NCBI GenBank assembly: GCA_026993785.1
Contig: JALWRZ010000010.1
Coordinates: 117,199-181,198, forward strand
Length of the DNA stretch: 64,000 nt
Source: DHVE2 group archaeon
GTDB lineage: Archaea > Thermoplasmatota > Thermoplasmata > Thermoplasmatales > Aciduliprofundaceae
Reading direction: 5' to 3'
Shown here: positions 34,738-43,615 of the stretch, in pieces
Numbering within the stretch: position 1 is the stretch's first letter
How the letters are laid out: each line of letters starts with the position of its first letter
The notes under the pieces: generated by a model
The model's database searches: none
Seen by the model: only the letters and a program-made list of their open reading frames with translations
Told to the model about the DNA's origin: nothing
Position numbers and translations under genes: made by a program

Positions 34738-35449
34738 AAGATTCTTCCAGTACAAGGAAACTGCAGCTACCATAATCGCGGAGGAGATTTACATAGAGGA
34801 AATTAAAAGAGGACTTCTTGAAGCCCGAGAGATTATAGAGAAGTATATCATCGAGGACCCATTCTTTCTATATACCTTAGAACCCTACGAACCATCGCCT
34901 ACTGCGCATCCACTGATTAAGAGAATGTGCAACGCGGCTAAGGCTGTGAACGTGGGTCCCATGGCATCGGTGGCAGGAGCTATATCCCAGTACTCTCTGG
35001 AAAAGGCATTGAAAAAGGGTGCTGAGCATGTGGTAATAGACAACGGGGGAGACATCGCAATAAGAACCAAGGAGAGGGAGGTGAAGATTGGCATATACAC
35101 GGGAAATGCTCTCACTAGGGGTCTGGCCCTGCTACTGAGGCCTGAGGATAAAGTGGGTGGAGTTTGCACGTCATCGGGCAACATAGGTCCATCCATAAGC
35201 TTCGGCAATGCGGATTCTGTCACAATTCTCGGGGAGGATGCCATAATAGCGGATGCTGCAGCAACAGCTGTGGCCAATGAAATTAGAGAGGAAGAAGATT
35301 TCAAAAAAGCGCTTGGAATTTTAGAAGATATAAAGGGTGTGAAGGGTGCCATTGCAACCCTGGGCCGTAAGATTGCCCTGTGGGGAGAGCTTCCCCAGAT
35401 AATCAGGGCAAGGGTTCCCACTAGCAAAATAACCTGGAGGTGGTTTTAA
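34727..35449 (+). CDS. UPF0280 family protein (ApbE-like fold)
   Basis: 240 residues of UPF0280: NVGPMASVAGAISQYSLEKAL, VIDNGGDIAI, GVCTSSGNIGPSISFGNADSVTI and ADAAATAVANEI. The pattern of glycines and the DAAATA segment resembles the FAD-pyrophosphate-binding part of ApbE. No reaction is known. Its position directly after DUF39 (11-bp overlap) and before asd suggests a role in the homocysteine step, perhaps flavin or sulfur handling. GGAGGAAGAA precedes the start. Confidence 0.82.
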   Translation: MVVKRFFQYKETAATIIAEEIYIEEIKRGLLEAREIIEKYIIEDPFFLYTLEPYEPSPTAHPLIKRMCNAAKAVNVGPMASVAGAISQYSLEKALKKGAEHVVIDNGGDIAIRTKEREVKIGIYTGNALTRGLALLLRPEDKVGGVCTSSGNIGPSISFGNADSVTILGEDAIIADAAATAVANEIREEEDFKKALGILEDIKGVKGAIATLGRKIALWGELPQIIRARVPTSKITWRWF

Positions 35450-36495
35450 TGAAGAATGTCGCCTTGCTTGGTGCTACGGGAGCCATGGGACAGAGATTCG
35501 TGCAGATGTTGGAAGGGCATCCCTATTTCGATTTGAGGCTTCTTGTGGCGTCCTCTCACAGAAAAGGTAAAAAATATGGAGAGGATGTTCACTGGCTCCT
35601 TGGGAGTAATGTGCCTGAATATGTCCGGGATATGGAACTCCACGATTTTGATCCAGAAATTCTTGAAAGGGAAGGTATTGAGGTGGTATTTAGCGCACTA
35701 CCCTCGGATGTAGCAAGGGATTATGAGGGTAAGCTGAGAAGTAGAGGGTTTGCGGTATTTTCCAATGCCAGCGCCTACCGTATGGAGAAAGATGTACCCA
35801 TAATCATCCCCGAGGTTAATGGAGAGCATATAAAACTTGTAGAGGTGCAAAGGGAAAAATACGGAGGATTCATAGTAACCAATTCCAACTGCTCCACCGC
35901 AGGCCTTGTCATGGCCTTGCATCCACTTAAAAAATATGGTATCGAAGAGGTTTTTGTGAGCACCTATCAGGCATTGTCCGGCGCTGGCTATCCCGGAGTG
36001 CCAAGCTTAGATATTCAGGGAAATGTTATACCCTACATACGCAGCGAGGAGGAGAAAATAAGAAGGGAATCCTGCAAGATCCTGGGTGCGTTAGATGGCG
36101 GAAAGATTAAGGATTACCATATGCGGGTTATCGCTTCCTGTGCCCGAGTTCCCGTAAAGGATGGGCATTTAGAATCCGTGGTTATCAAGCTTCGCGAGGA
36201 TGTGGATTTAGAGGAGATAAAGAGAAGCATGCAGAAGATGCAAGGAATCCCAGGTCTTCCAAGCTCACCTGAGAAGCCTCTTATTGTGAGAGATGAGGTA
36301 GATAGACCTCAACCCGCTCTGGATGCATACTGTGGCGGAGGAAGAGCGCGGGGAATGGGCGTTGTGGTGGGTAGGTTTGCAAAATATGGCCCATACCTGC
36401 GCTTCTTCCTTCTTGTTCATAACACCATCCGGGGCGGTGCCGGCAATGCGATTTTGAATGGAGAGTACGCTCTCAAGATGGGATACATTGGGTGA
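35449..36495 (+). CDS. asd: Aspartate-semialdehyde dehydrogenase
   Basis: 348 residues from the ATG at 35449, overlapping the previous stop by one base (TAATG) with GGAGG 8 bases upstream. NADP-binding LLGATGAMGQRFVQML, catalytic cysteine in NSNCSTAGLVMAL, and GAGYPGVPSLDI place it with the archaeal/fungal type. It reduces aspartyl phosphate to aspartate semialdehyde, the branch point for homocysteine (via DUF39), threonine and lysine. Late histidine motif is present in YHMRVIASCARVPV. Confidence 0.93.
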   Translation: MKNVALLGATGAMGQRFVQMLEGHPYFDLRLLVASSHRKGKKYGEDVHWLLGSNVPEYVRDMELHDFDPEILEREGIEVVFSALPSDVARDYEGKLRSRGFAVFSNASAYRMEKDVPIIIPEVNGEHIKLVEVQREKYGGFIVTNSNCSTAGLVMALHPLKKYGIEEVFVSTYQALSGAGYPGVPSLDIQGNVIPYIRSEEEKIRRESCKILGALDGGKIKDYHMRVIASCARVPVKDGHLESVVIKLREDVDLEEIKRSMQKMQGIPGLPSSPEKPLIVRDEVDRPQPALDAYCGGGRARGMGVVVGRFAKYGPYLRFFLLVHNTIRGGAGNAILNGEYALKMGYIG

Positions 36496-36504
36496 GGGAT
36501 TGAG

Positions 36505-37893
36505 ATGAAGATAATGAAATTTGGAGGTTCGTGCCTGAAAAACGAGGAGGATCTCGAGCTTGTGGCTAAGATAATAGGCCAGGAAAAGGATGAAAAGGTA
36601 GTCGTCCTTTCAGGAATAAACAGGGTCACGGATAAACTTGTGAATTTTCTGCAAAAGAGTTACTCAGAAAAAGAGGTTGATTCGCTTATTGCCCAGGTAA
36701 GGCATATGCATATGGATCTCCTCACAAAAAGTGTAGAGAGCAAGGAAATCTATGAGCAGGCAAAGGTGAAAATTGAATCCCGTTTAAAGGTTTTAGAACG
36801 CTTGCTATATGGCATTCACTATGTAGGCGAGCTCACTGAGAAAACAAGGGATCTCGTGCTGAGCTATGGGGAGCGTCTTTCAGTGGTTATTTTAGAAGCT
36901 GTGCTGCGCTCCAGGGGAATAGATGCAGAATCACTGGAGGCCGATGAAATAGGTGTGGTAACTGATGGAAATTTTGGAAGCGCCACTGCGGATTTGCCTC
37001 TTGTGGAAAGAAATCTCCAAGAGAGCGTTCTTCCTTTAATTAGAAGAGGCATAATCCCTGTGATCACAGGCTTTTTCGGGAGAGACGCGCATGGAAGCAC
37101 AACAATCTTTGGAAGAAATGGAAGCGATTATAGCGCATCAGTAATAGGGTATGCACTTAACGCCGACTCTGTGGAAATCTGGAAGGATGTGGATGGATTC
37201 ATGAGCGCAGATCCGAAATTTGTGAAAAACGCCCATCTTCTCGATGAATTGTCCTACGATGAAGCTGCCGAATTGGCGTATTTCGGTGCAAGAATTCTCC
37301 ATCCAAGAACCGTGGAGCCACTGAAGTTGAAGGGTATTCCCCTGAGAATAAAAAATATGTACAGAAGAGAGCTTCCAGGTACCCTTGTCCATGGGAGAAA
37401 AAAAGTGTTGGAAAATAAAGTGGTGAAAAGTGTAACTTACAAAGATATAGGTGCACTGAAAATTTATGGCTCCGGCGTTGGAAGCATGATGGGGGTATTG
37501 GGAGAGATAAGCACGCATCTGAGTGATAATAGGATAAACATAAAATCCGTGATAACCTCACAGACCTGTATAACCCTTCTCCTTGAAAAGGAAGATGTGG
37601 AAAAAAGCTACAGGGTTCTATCTTCTACGAGAATAAAGAGCGTGGAAAAATTGGAGAAGGTGAAAGACATAAGTCTGATAGCCATTGTAGGCGAAGGAAT
37701 TCTCAACTCTCCAGGAATAGCTGCAAAGGTTTTCAACGCCGTTGCAAATAGGGGAATCAATGTGGAGATGTTCGCTGCAGGTGCCTCAGAGGTGGCCTTT
37801 TACTTCATAGTTAAGAAGAGATACCTGGGCGATGCGGTGAAAGCAATACACAGGATATTCTTCCAGAGGGGGAGACATCATGGAAAGGCTTAG
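36505..37893 (+). CDS. lysC: Aspartate kinase with ACT domains
   Basis: 462 residues. The amino-acid kinase domain has KFGGSCLKNEED at the start, GFFGRDAHGSTTIFGRNGSDYSAS and the ILHPRTVEP segment. Two ACT domains follow from ~305 (IGALKIYGSGVGSMMGVLGE) and ~385 (ISLIAIVGEGILNSPGIAAK), which give feedback inhibition by end products. It phosphorylates aspartate, the first step of the operon's pathway. 9-bp gap after asd and a 14-bp overlap with the metF-like gene. Confidence 0.94.
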   Translation: MKIMKFGGSCLKNEEDLELVAKIIGQEKDEKVVVLSGINRVTDKLVNFLQKSYSEKEVDSLIAQVRHMHMDLLTKSVESKEIYEQAKVKIESRLKVLERLLYGIHYVGELTEKTRDLVLSYGERLSVVILEAVLRSRGIDAESLEADEIGVVTDGNFGSATADLPLVERNLQESVLPLIRRGIIPVITGFFGRDAHGSTTIFGRNGSDYSASVIGYALNADSVEIWKDVDGFMSADPKFVKNAHLLDELSYDEAAELAYFGARILHPRTVEPLKLKGIPLRIKNMYRRELPGTLVHGRKKVLENKVVKSVTYKDIGALKIYGSGVGSMMGVLGEISTHLSDNRINIKSVITSQTCITLLLEKEDVEKSYRVLSSTRIKSVEKLEKVKDISLIAIVGEGILNSPGIAAKVFNAVANRGINVEMFAAGASEVAFYFIVKKRYLGDAVKAIHRIFFQRGRHHGKA

Positions 37894-38791
37894 AGAGCTC
37901 CTACTGAGAAAAAAATTCGTGGTAACCTACGAGCCTGATTCTCCAGCAGGATTCGAGATAGATATCTCGCTACCTAAATATATCCTCGATAAAATAGATG
38001 GCTTTGGAATTTACAACAATCCCCGTGGAATGGCCAAGCTTGATCCCTTTGTTTATGGTCATATACTTATGAAGGAGTATGAGAAAGACGTAATCGTTAA
38101 TGTCAGAACTCAGGATTACACGCTTCCCCTCTTTCAGAGCACCTTGTGGGGCGGTCATCTTCTGGGCATAAGAAATCTTCTTTTGGTAACTGGAGATTAT
38201 CATCCAGGAAGCCCATTTTTAATAGATGTGACTGAGGGAATCACGGGCATTACGAGATATCTCAATAGGGGGTATCTTATCCCCACCCTTGAGGGAAAGG
38301 CAAAGAAATACCACAATCGATTGCTAAATCATGAAATTCGAGAGAATAAGAGGGCAAGGGGTAGCACCGATTATTTTGTAGGCGCAGTTCTCACTCCAGG
38401 AAGAAAGAATGAAAAGAAAATATATGAGAAGAAGAGGGAAGCTGGTGCGCAGTTTTTCATAACACAACTGGTTTACGATGCAAAAATAGTAACAAAATCC
38501 TTAGAGGAGATAAAGCCGGATGTTCCTGTTCTTGTTGGCACCGCACCCATCACATCCTTGAAGAGGGTAAAATTTTTCCAAAAACTCGGGATACACGGGC
38601 TGAGCGAGAGAATAATAAGGGAATTGAAAGAGGCAAAGAGTATAGGAGAGAAATCCGTAGAGATCTGCGCGGAGATGTACGCAGAGGTGAAAGATTTCGC
38701 TAGAGAGCATGGATTTGTGATTGGAGCGCATATAATGTCCATAAATAATCCCGTAGAGGCGGAGAAAATAATAGAGAGGATTGAGAAATGA
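37880..38791 (+). CDS. Methylenetetrahydrofolate reductase-family protein (MetF-like)
   Basis: 303 residues of the MetF TIM-barrel family. The N-terminal FVVTYEPDSP matches the usual F.V.vE..PP active-site strand, LLVTGDYHPG the (TGD) flavin motif, and GAQFFITQLVYD the late TQ.v(F/Y)D motif. It probably forms the methyl group on a folate or methanopterin carrier for the MetE-like methyltransferase encoded next. Last gene of the plus-strand methionine operon; convergent with the MetE-like gene with 1 bp between. Confidence 0.82.
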   Translation: MERLRELLLRKKFVVTYEPDSPAGFEIDISLPKYILDKIDGFGIYNNPRGMAKLDPFVYGHILMKEYEKDVIVNVRTQDYTLPLFQSTLWGGHLLGIRNLLLVTGDYHPGSPFLIDVTEGITGITRYLNRGYLIPTLEGKAKKYHNRLLNHEIRENKRARGSTDYFVGAVLTPGRKNEKKIYEKKREAGAQFFITQLVYDAKIVTKSLEEIKPDVPVLVGTAPITSLKRVKFFQKLGIHGLSERIIRELKEAKSIGEKSVEICAEMYAEVKDFAREHGFVIGAHIMSINNPVEAEKIIERIEK

Positions 38792-38792
38792 C

Positions 38793-39878
38793 TTATATTT
38801 CCTCTCTTGCCATCTCCGCTCCTTTAACTAAATTCTTCAGTTTTTGGTATGCTATCTCTAGACTCCTTGTGCGCAGTCCGCAATCGGGATTCGCATACAC
38901 TGTATAATCTTCCAGGAAATAGTATGCGTGGAGCAATCTTTCCTTCACGAGTTCCGGGGATTCTATCTCGTCCCTGTGGACATCTATCACCCCGAGGCCT
39001 ATTTCCTTTTTATCTCCATATTCCTTAAAAAGAGAGAGGGTTCTATCGTAGTTACCACTGTTCGCGTATTCAAAGGCATAATGATCTACCTTCAAATCCA
39101 GAATGTAAGGGTAGAGAAGAGAGTAATCGCTGTAGCATATGTGCACGCTGAATTTGCAGTCTATGCCCTTAACCACCTCGTTAAATGCTTCAACGAAAAG
39201 CGAGACCTCCTCGGGATGTGTTGTCGCCGCAGGCTCATCTATCTGAATCCACTTTGCCCCTGCGTTAACCAGTGCTATTATATTCGGTCTTATTATCTCT
39301 TTTGCCAGGTCAAATACGAACTCCTCCTTCGCCTTGTATCTGCTCCTCTTTATATCAAAGAAATCTGGATGGTAGTAATACTCATTGAAGGACCAATCTG
39401 AAAGGGTATACGGACCGGTTATGGGTATCTTAACCCCCTTTCTCGCATGCTCCTTAACAAATAGGAATTCCTCCACATGGTAGGGCTTTTTTAATCGTGG
39501 CTTCTCTTTGCAAACTCCCTTACGGTAATACTTGTTATCAAAGCTTCTCACCCAGTCGAGGATTTCTATTCCTTCTATGTACTTCACGGGATATTCGTAC
39601 ATCTCGATTCTCCTTGCCTCGCCATCATATACAAAATCCAAGCCAGTACTTTCAAGATACCTTATGTTAAAGAGAGCCGCGAAATCTCTGATTTCCTTCC
39701 TTTTTGCCTCTCCCGCGATGATTTTTCTCTCTATCTCCTTCTCCTCCTCTTCCACGCCAACTATTCTGCTCCATTCCCTCATGCTTCGCAGATCTTCCTC
39801 ACTTAACCTTTCCTTTCTCAGGGCCTTTACAATCCATAGGGGCTTAGGAAGGCTTCCTATCTCGTATGTCTCGAACAT
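38793..39878 (-). CDS. MetE C-terminal-type methionine synthase core
   Basis: 361 residues matching the catalytic half of cobalamin-independent methionine synthase. All zinc ligands can be placed: H and C in SVHICYSDYS, E in YAFEYANSG and C in NPDCGLRTR. The IPITGPYTLSDWSF segment and the DEPAATTH loop bind homocysteine. Archaea often have this core without the N-terminal half; the methyl donor may then be a corrinoid protein or pterin rather than methyl-tetrahydrofolate triglutamate. Encoded 2 bp downstream of the N-terminal-like partner. Confidence 0.88.
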   Translation of the reverse strand: MFETYEIGSLPKPLWIVKALRKERLSEEDLRSMREWSRIVGVEEEEKEIERKIIAGEAKRKEIRDFAALFNIRYLESTGLDFVYDGEARRIEMYEYPVKYIEGIEILDWVRSFDNKYYRKGVCKEKPRLKKPYHVEEFLFVKEHARKGVKIPITGPYTLSDWSFNEYYYHPDFFDIKRSRYKAKEEFVFDLAKEIIRPNIIALVNAGAKWIQIDEPAATTHPEEVSLFVEAFNEVVKGIDCKFSVHICYSDYSLLYPYILDLKVDHYAFEYANSGNYDRTLSLFKEYGDKKEIGLGVIDVHRDEIESPELVKERLLHAYYFLEDYTVYANPDCGLRTRSLEIAYQKLKNLVKGAEMAREEI

Positions 39879-39880
39879 TT

Positions 39881-40834
39881 TTACCGACCTCCTAAAAGAT
39901 TTACCGCCTCTTTCAGTACTTCAATCTTCTTCGTGGCCAGCTCCTTTGTCAGGAACTCCAGATCGCAGTTGGGGGCGAGAATGATGTCCTTGGGGGATAT
40001 GTGTTCCTCAATTTTTTCCATCAATTCTCTTATCTTCTCGGGAGATTCTAAGTATGAGTTGCGGGAATCCACACAGCCGCATAGCAATCCTTTATCCAGG
40101 GAATATTCCTTCAACTCCATGAACTCCGTGGCGTAGAAATCCACGCCAATATAATCTACCGGAAAATCATCAAGGTGAGGAATTGCAGGAACGACGTCCC
40201 CAAAGTATGTGTGGAGTATTATTGTAGAAGATGATGCCTTCTTTACGATTTGGTAGGCGATCTTTAGCGATTCATAGGTATCCTCGTGTATTGATGGTTT
40301 CCTGTAAACAAGCGAAGGCTCATTGAATTGAAATACAGTGATTCCCCTAGAACTTAAATCTTTAATTTCTACTGCCATTATTTCAGCAAGAGAATAAATA
40401 AGCTCCTCCGAATATCCTCGCGATGATAGGGAAGCGAAGGTATAAAGTCCAGGGAGTATCACCTTTTTGCAGCCATCACCCATGAGATCCAGGAAAATAT
40501 AGCGATTAAGCCCCGGAGCATGGGTTTTAGGCTCTAAATCCCCTATCACAGGCTTCCTGAAAAATGTATTGTTATCAAACCACCTTGTTAAGGCACCCGC
40601 CTCGATGCCTTCCACTATTTCTGTAAACGGTCGGAAAATATCCTGCCAGAGGAACATGCCGTCAATAACGCATCTAAATCCGTTTTCCCTCTGAATTCTT
40701 ATAGCATCCTCCGCATCTCTTCTTATGTACTGTAGCAAATCCTCTCTGCCTATAAGTCCCTTATCATAATTCCTCGTTGCCCTTATCAACTCGTTGGACC
40801 TGGGAAATATTCCAGTAAGCTGCGCTTCCACCAT
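39881..40834 (-). CDS. MetE N-terminal-type (partner) protein
   Basis: 317 residues resembling the MetE barrel, starting GIFPRSNELIRATRNYDKG as in the N-terminal half of bacterial MetE. The zinc-site positions are partly lost: the H-x-C motif reads LHTYFGD, although NCDLEF keeps a late cysteine. It is thus unlikely to be a second methionine synthase by the normal mechanism and may form a complex with the 361-residue protein, recreating a split MetE. TTATATATAA at 40866-40875 is the promoter and GAGGTGGTG the ribosome site. Confidence 0.82.
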   Translation of the reverse strand: MVEAQLTGIFPRSNELIRATRNYDKGLIGREDLLQYIRRDAEDAIRIQRENGFRCVIDGMFLWQDIFRPFTEIVEGIEAGALTRWFDNNTFFRKPVIGDLEPKTHAPGLNRYIFLDLMGDGCKKVILPGLYTFASLSSRGYSEELIYSLAEIMAVEIKDLSSRGITVFQFNEPSLVYRKPSIHEDTYESLKIAYQIVKKASSSTIILHTYFGDVVPAIPHLDDFPVDYIGVDFYATEFMELKEYSLDKGLLCGCVDSRNSYLESPEKIRELMEKIEEHISPKDIILAPNCDLEFLTKELATKKIEVLKEAVNLLGGR

Positions 40835-40865
40835 TTACACCACCTCTGCGTCCATTTTGCCACCC

Positions 40866-40875
40866 TTATATATAA
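40866..40875 (-). promoter_or_regulatory. TATA box of the split metE operon
   Basis: TTATATATAA on the minus strand, 32-41 bases before the ATG at 40834, in a 225-bp AT-rich gap shared with the divergent asparagine synthetase gene. Confidence 0.6.
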
Positions 40876-41027
40876 TTTTAGTAGCTGCTTTGATTACAAA
40901 CTCCAGGAAATGGTAAGAAAGAGTATTAGATAAATTTTCAAAAATCGATTTAAATTATTGTAAATATTTTTAAAAATTGGAAAATATTCGATATTTTGTG
41001 AATTTATCACAGATTTTATTGTAAAAA

Positions 41028-41036
41028 TTATAAATA
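41028..41036 (+). promoter_or_regulatory. TATA box of the asparagine synthetase gene
   Basis: TTATAAATA, 24-32 bases before the ATG at 41060. GGTGA just before the ATG serves as ribosome site in a very short leader. The 100 bases upstream are over 75% A/T. Confidence 0.6.
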
Positions 41037-41059
41037 GCACTTTCATTTATGGGTGAAGT

Positions 41060-41959
41060 ATGATAGACGCCGAGAAGATATATCAAAAATTGAAGGACGA
41101 AAAGGTAAAGAAGGCTGTTGAAGTCCAGAGCTTCGTGAGGTACAAGATGAAGGAATTTCTACATCATCGAGGCTTCGTGGAGATCCCGCCGGTGATCATT
41201 TCCCCCATTACGGACCCACTCAGACATTCTACCTACGATGCCCACATAGATTACTACGGACATAGATATTCTCTTACAAAGAGTATGATCTTCCATAAAC
41301 AGCTTTCCCTGATACCTTTCGAAAAGATCTTCATCTTCTCACCAAACATAAGACTCGAACCGGAGGAAAGAAGAGCCACAGGAAGGCATCTTGCAGAGTT
41401 TACCCAGCTAGACCTGGAGGTTCGGGATGCAACTCGCGAAGATATCATGGATCTTGTGGAGGATATGCTCATTGAAATAATCAGAGAGTCCAAGGATAAA
41501 TTTAAGCTCGATGTGGATGTCCCCAGCAAGCCATTCCCTCAGGTAACGTTTAAGGAGGCATACGAAAAATATGAAAGCGATTTCGAAGTCTCCCTTTCTA
41601 GGGAAATGGAAACTCCTTTCTGGATAATAGATATGCCCCTTAGCCACAGGGAATTCTACGACAGGGAATACAAAGATGGAGTTCTAAGGGATATGGACCT
41701 CGTATATCCCCTTGGCTTCGGAGAAGCCGCATCTGGTGGAGAAAGGGAATATCAGTATGAAAGAATAGTGGATAGAATAAAAAGAGGAGGATATGATCTA
41801 AAGAGCTTTGAGCTTTACTTGGAATTCGCCAAGAAAGGTTTGCCACCCTCCGCAGGCATAGGCATTGGCATAGAGAGACTCACAAGGTACCTGTGCAAGC
41901 TGGATTCCGTGGAACACGCAACTCTGTTCCCCAAGGTAATCGGTGAGCCTGGAATTTAA
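41060..41959 (+). CDS. Archaeal asparagine synthetase related to AspRS/AsnRS
   Basis: 299 residues consisting only of a class II synthetase catalytic domain. Motif 2-like FSPNIRLEPEERRATGRHLAEFTQLDLEV and motif 3 GIGIGIERLTRYL are clear, but the N-terminal anticodon-binding OB domain of AspRS/AsnRS is absent. The same architecture in Pyrococcus is an asparagine synthetase that evolved from AsnRS (AS-AR). It would make asparagine from aspartate, ATP and ammonia. 4-bp convergent overlap with the Lrp-family regulator, which may control it. Confidence 0.88.
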   Translation: MIDAEKIYQKLKDEKVKKAVEVQSFVRYKMKEFLHHRGFVEIPPVIISPITDPLRHSTYDAHIDYYGHRYSLTKSMIFHKQLSLIPFEKIFIFSPNIRLEPEERRATGRHLAEFTQLDLEVRDATREDIMDLVEDMLIEIIRESKDKFKLDVDVPSKPFPQVTFKEAYEKYESDFEVSLSREMETPFWIIDMPLSHREFYDREYKDGVLRDMDLVYPLGFGEAASGGEREYQYERIVDRIKRGGYDLKSFELYLEFAKKGLPPSAGIGIGIERLTRYLCKLDSVEHATLFPKVIGEPGI

Positions 41960-42396
41960 CAGATTTCCTTGACTGTCTGGAATACTACCAGTGTCTCAGT
42001 TTTTTCTACACCCTCTATACTCCTTATCTTTTCAAGTATTACCTCTTCCAGCGTTTCCATGTCCGGAGTTCTTATTTTCACTAGAATATCCCAGCGACCT
42101 GTGATTATGTCCACACCGTAAACTTCTTTGAGGGATGCAATTTCATTCGCCACATCCCTTTGGGTCCGCGGCGACTCGGGGTTAAAGGATATGAGAACAT
42201 AGGCACAGATTCCCAGTCCCAGTTTTTTGTAGTCTGGCTGTATGGTGAACTTCTTTATTATGCCCTCGGCTTTCATCTTTTTAATTCTCTCGTAGACCGT
42301 GGAATGGGGCATCTCAAGCTTCTTGGCCATGGTCTTTATGAACTCTCTGCTATTCTCCCGGAGCATATTGAATATTTTCCAATCTTTGGCATCCAT
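41956..42396 (-). CDS. Lrp/AsnC-family transcriptional regulator
   Basis: 146 residues. The N-terminal HTH (DWKIFNMLRENSREFIKTMAKKLEMPHSTVYERIKKM) and the C-terminal RAM/ACT-like effector domain (ICAYVLISFNPES, VDIITGRWDILVKI) are both complete. Such proteins form octamers and bind amino acids. It is convergent with the asparagine synthetase and 4 kb from the methionine genes, so amino-acid control is likely. A dyad in its own promoter suggests autoregulation. Confidence 0.9.
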   Translation of the reverse strand: MDAKDWKIFNMLRENSREFIKTMAKKLEMPHSTVYERIKKMKAEGIIKKFTIQPDYKKLGLGICAYVLISFNPESPRTQRDVANEIASLKEVYGVDIITGRWDILVKIRTPDMETLEEVILEKIRSIEGVEKTETLVVFQTVKEIC

Positions 42397-42418
42397 AGTT
42401 GGAATATATTCTGCAACT
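42397..42418. promoter_or_regulatory. Imperfect palindrome between TATA box and start of the Lrp gene
   Basis: AGTTG and CAACT flank a central perfect GAATATATTC dyad (with unequal spacers). It occupies exactly the space between the minus-strand TATA box CATTTATAT (42419-42427) and the ATG at 42396. Bound protein would cover the transcription start. This fits an autoregulatory Lrp operator. Confidence 0.5.
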
Positions 42419-42432
42419 ATATAAATGTTTCC

Positions 42433-42996
42433 TTAAAATGTATTAATACTCATTACCTCTTCCACCCTCTTTCTTTCCTTTTTCCGACCTTTGGAGGCGG
42501 GATATCCCACAGGAAGGATGGTCTCAAGGCGATAATAGGGGGGCGCATTGACCTCCTTGGCTATATCCCTTGATGGTGGAGGTGTATATGTAACAGTAGC
42601 AAGACCTTCCTCCTCCAGAGCGAGGAGGAAATAACCCACCGCAACCCACGTGGATTCCCGGGAATATGGAGCCCGCGTGTCAGAGAAGACCATAACCAGA
42701 TAGGGGACCTCCTCCAAAAATTCTTTTTTCCAGGTTATATTTTCCCGCTCCATCCACTCCTTAAGCTCTCCTTTCACCCTTGAATGCAGCTCCTTCTCCT
42801 TTTCCTCGCAGGCATTTCTTATCTCTCTCTTTTTTGAAGGATCATTCACCAGGACAAAGTGCCATGGCTGCTTGTTGATGCCCGATGGAGCCTCTTTAGC
42901 AACCTCTACACACTTTATTAACTTCTCCATGGGAAATGCATCTCTTTTAAATTTTCTAACCGTTCTTCTTCTCCTAGCTAGTTCAAGGAGACTCAT
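42433..42996 (-). CDS. Nitroreductase-family FMN oxidoreductase
   Basis: 187 residues. The family FMN motif is RRRRTVRKFKRD at the N-terminus, EAPSGINKQPWHFVLV in the middle and a C-terminal TVTYTPPPSRDIAKEV region with LPVGYPASKGRKK. It probably reduces quinones, nitro compounds or enones using NAD(P)H; the natural substrate is unknown. A second, broken nitroreductase is at 61495-62030. Confidence 0.87.
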   Translation of the reverse strand: MSLLELARRRRTVRKFKRDAFPMEKLIKCVEVAKEAPSGINKQPWHFVLVNDPSKKREIRNACEEKEKELHSRVKGELKEWMERENITWKKEFLEEVPYLVMVFSDTRAPYSRESTWVAVGYFLLALEEEGLATVTYTPPPSRDIAKEVNAPPYYRLETILPVGYPASKGRKKERKRVEEVMSINTF

Positions 42997-43069
42997 TTAA
43001 ACACCATAATCTTTTGTTCAATTTTAAACTTTTGTTCATAAACCCTATCTTACATTTCCTGATTGTTAT

Positions 43070-43426
43070 TCATTTCACCTGCCCATCACCTTCTAGAACT
43101 TGGAGTAGAATGTTTCCCATATGCGTAAGTTTCACTGGTTTTCGCTCTCTTCTATCCCCATATTCTATGAGCCCCAGTTCCCTTAGAATCTTCGCATTCA
43201 TCTTAAGCGAGGAAAGAGACTTTTCGTAGCGTCTCTCTATATCCTGGAGGAGTGCATTTAGCGTTCTACTTTCCATCTCCCTGCTTAGAACCCTCTCCTT
43301 TTTTACCTTCTTTAGAATGAGAAGCTGAGTGTCATTTAGAGCGCGTAGAGCAAGACTGCGCAAAAGCTCTATAAACTCTTCTTTTCTATCTTCAGAGGCT
43401 AAAATTTCATCTAAGGCTGATTCCAT
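43070..43426 (-). CDS. Predicted winged-helix DNA-binding protein
   Basis: 118 residues from the ATG at 43426 (MESALDEILASEDRKEEF). The open frame is longer but would overlap carS; TATA placement and a GATGTGATG site favour a start near 43426, though a GTG around 43500 is possible. A helical region (LRSLALRALNDTQLLILKKVKKE), a likely recognition helix (SLSSLKMNAKILRELGLIEYG) and KPVKLTHMGNILLQVLEG suggest a winged helix. No family recognised with certainty. Confidence 0.6.
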   Translation of the reverse strand: MESALDEILASEDRKEEFIELLRSLALRALNDTQLLILKKVKKERVLSREMESRTLNALLQDIERRYEKSLSSLKMNAKILRELGLIEYGDRRERKPVKLTHMGNILLQVLEGDGQVK

Positions 43427-43615
43427 TGGTAGGGCATCACATCCGCGAATCCCTTTTCCTTGGAAGTTAATCCATCTTTTTCTCCGATATAATATTGGGA
43501 AGGCATCACGCTCACCCACAGGTTGATGTGGCATATCATATTTAAATTTTTGGCCAGATAAACCTGTCCTCTTGGTAATCCCAAAATTTATCTCCTTGCA
43601 GTAAATTACCTCTTC

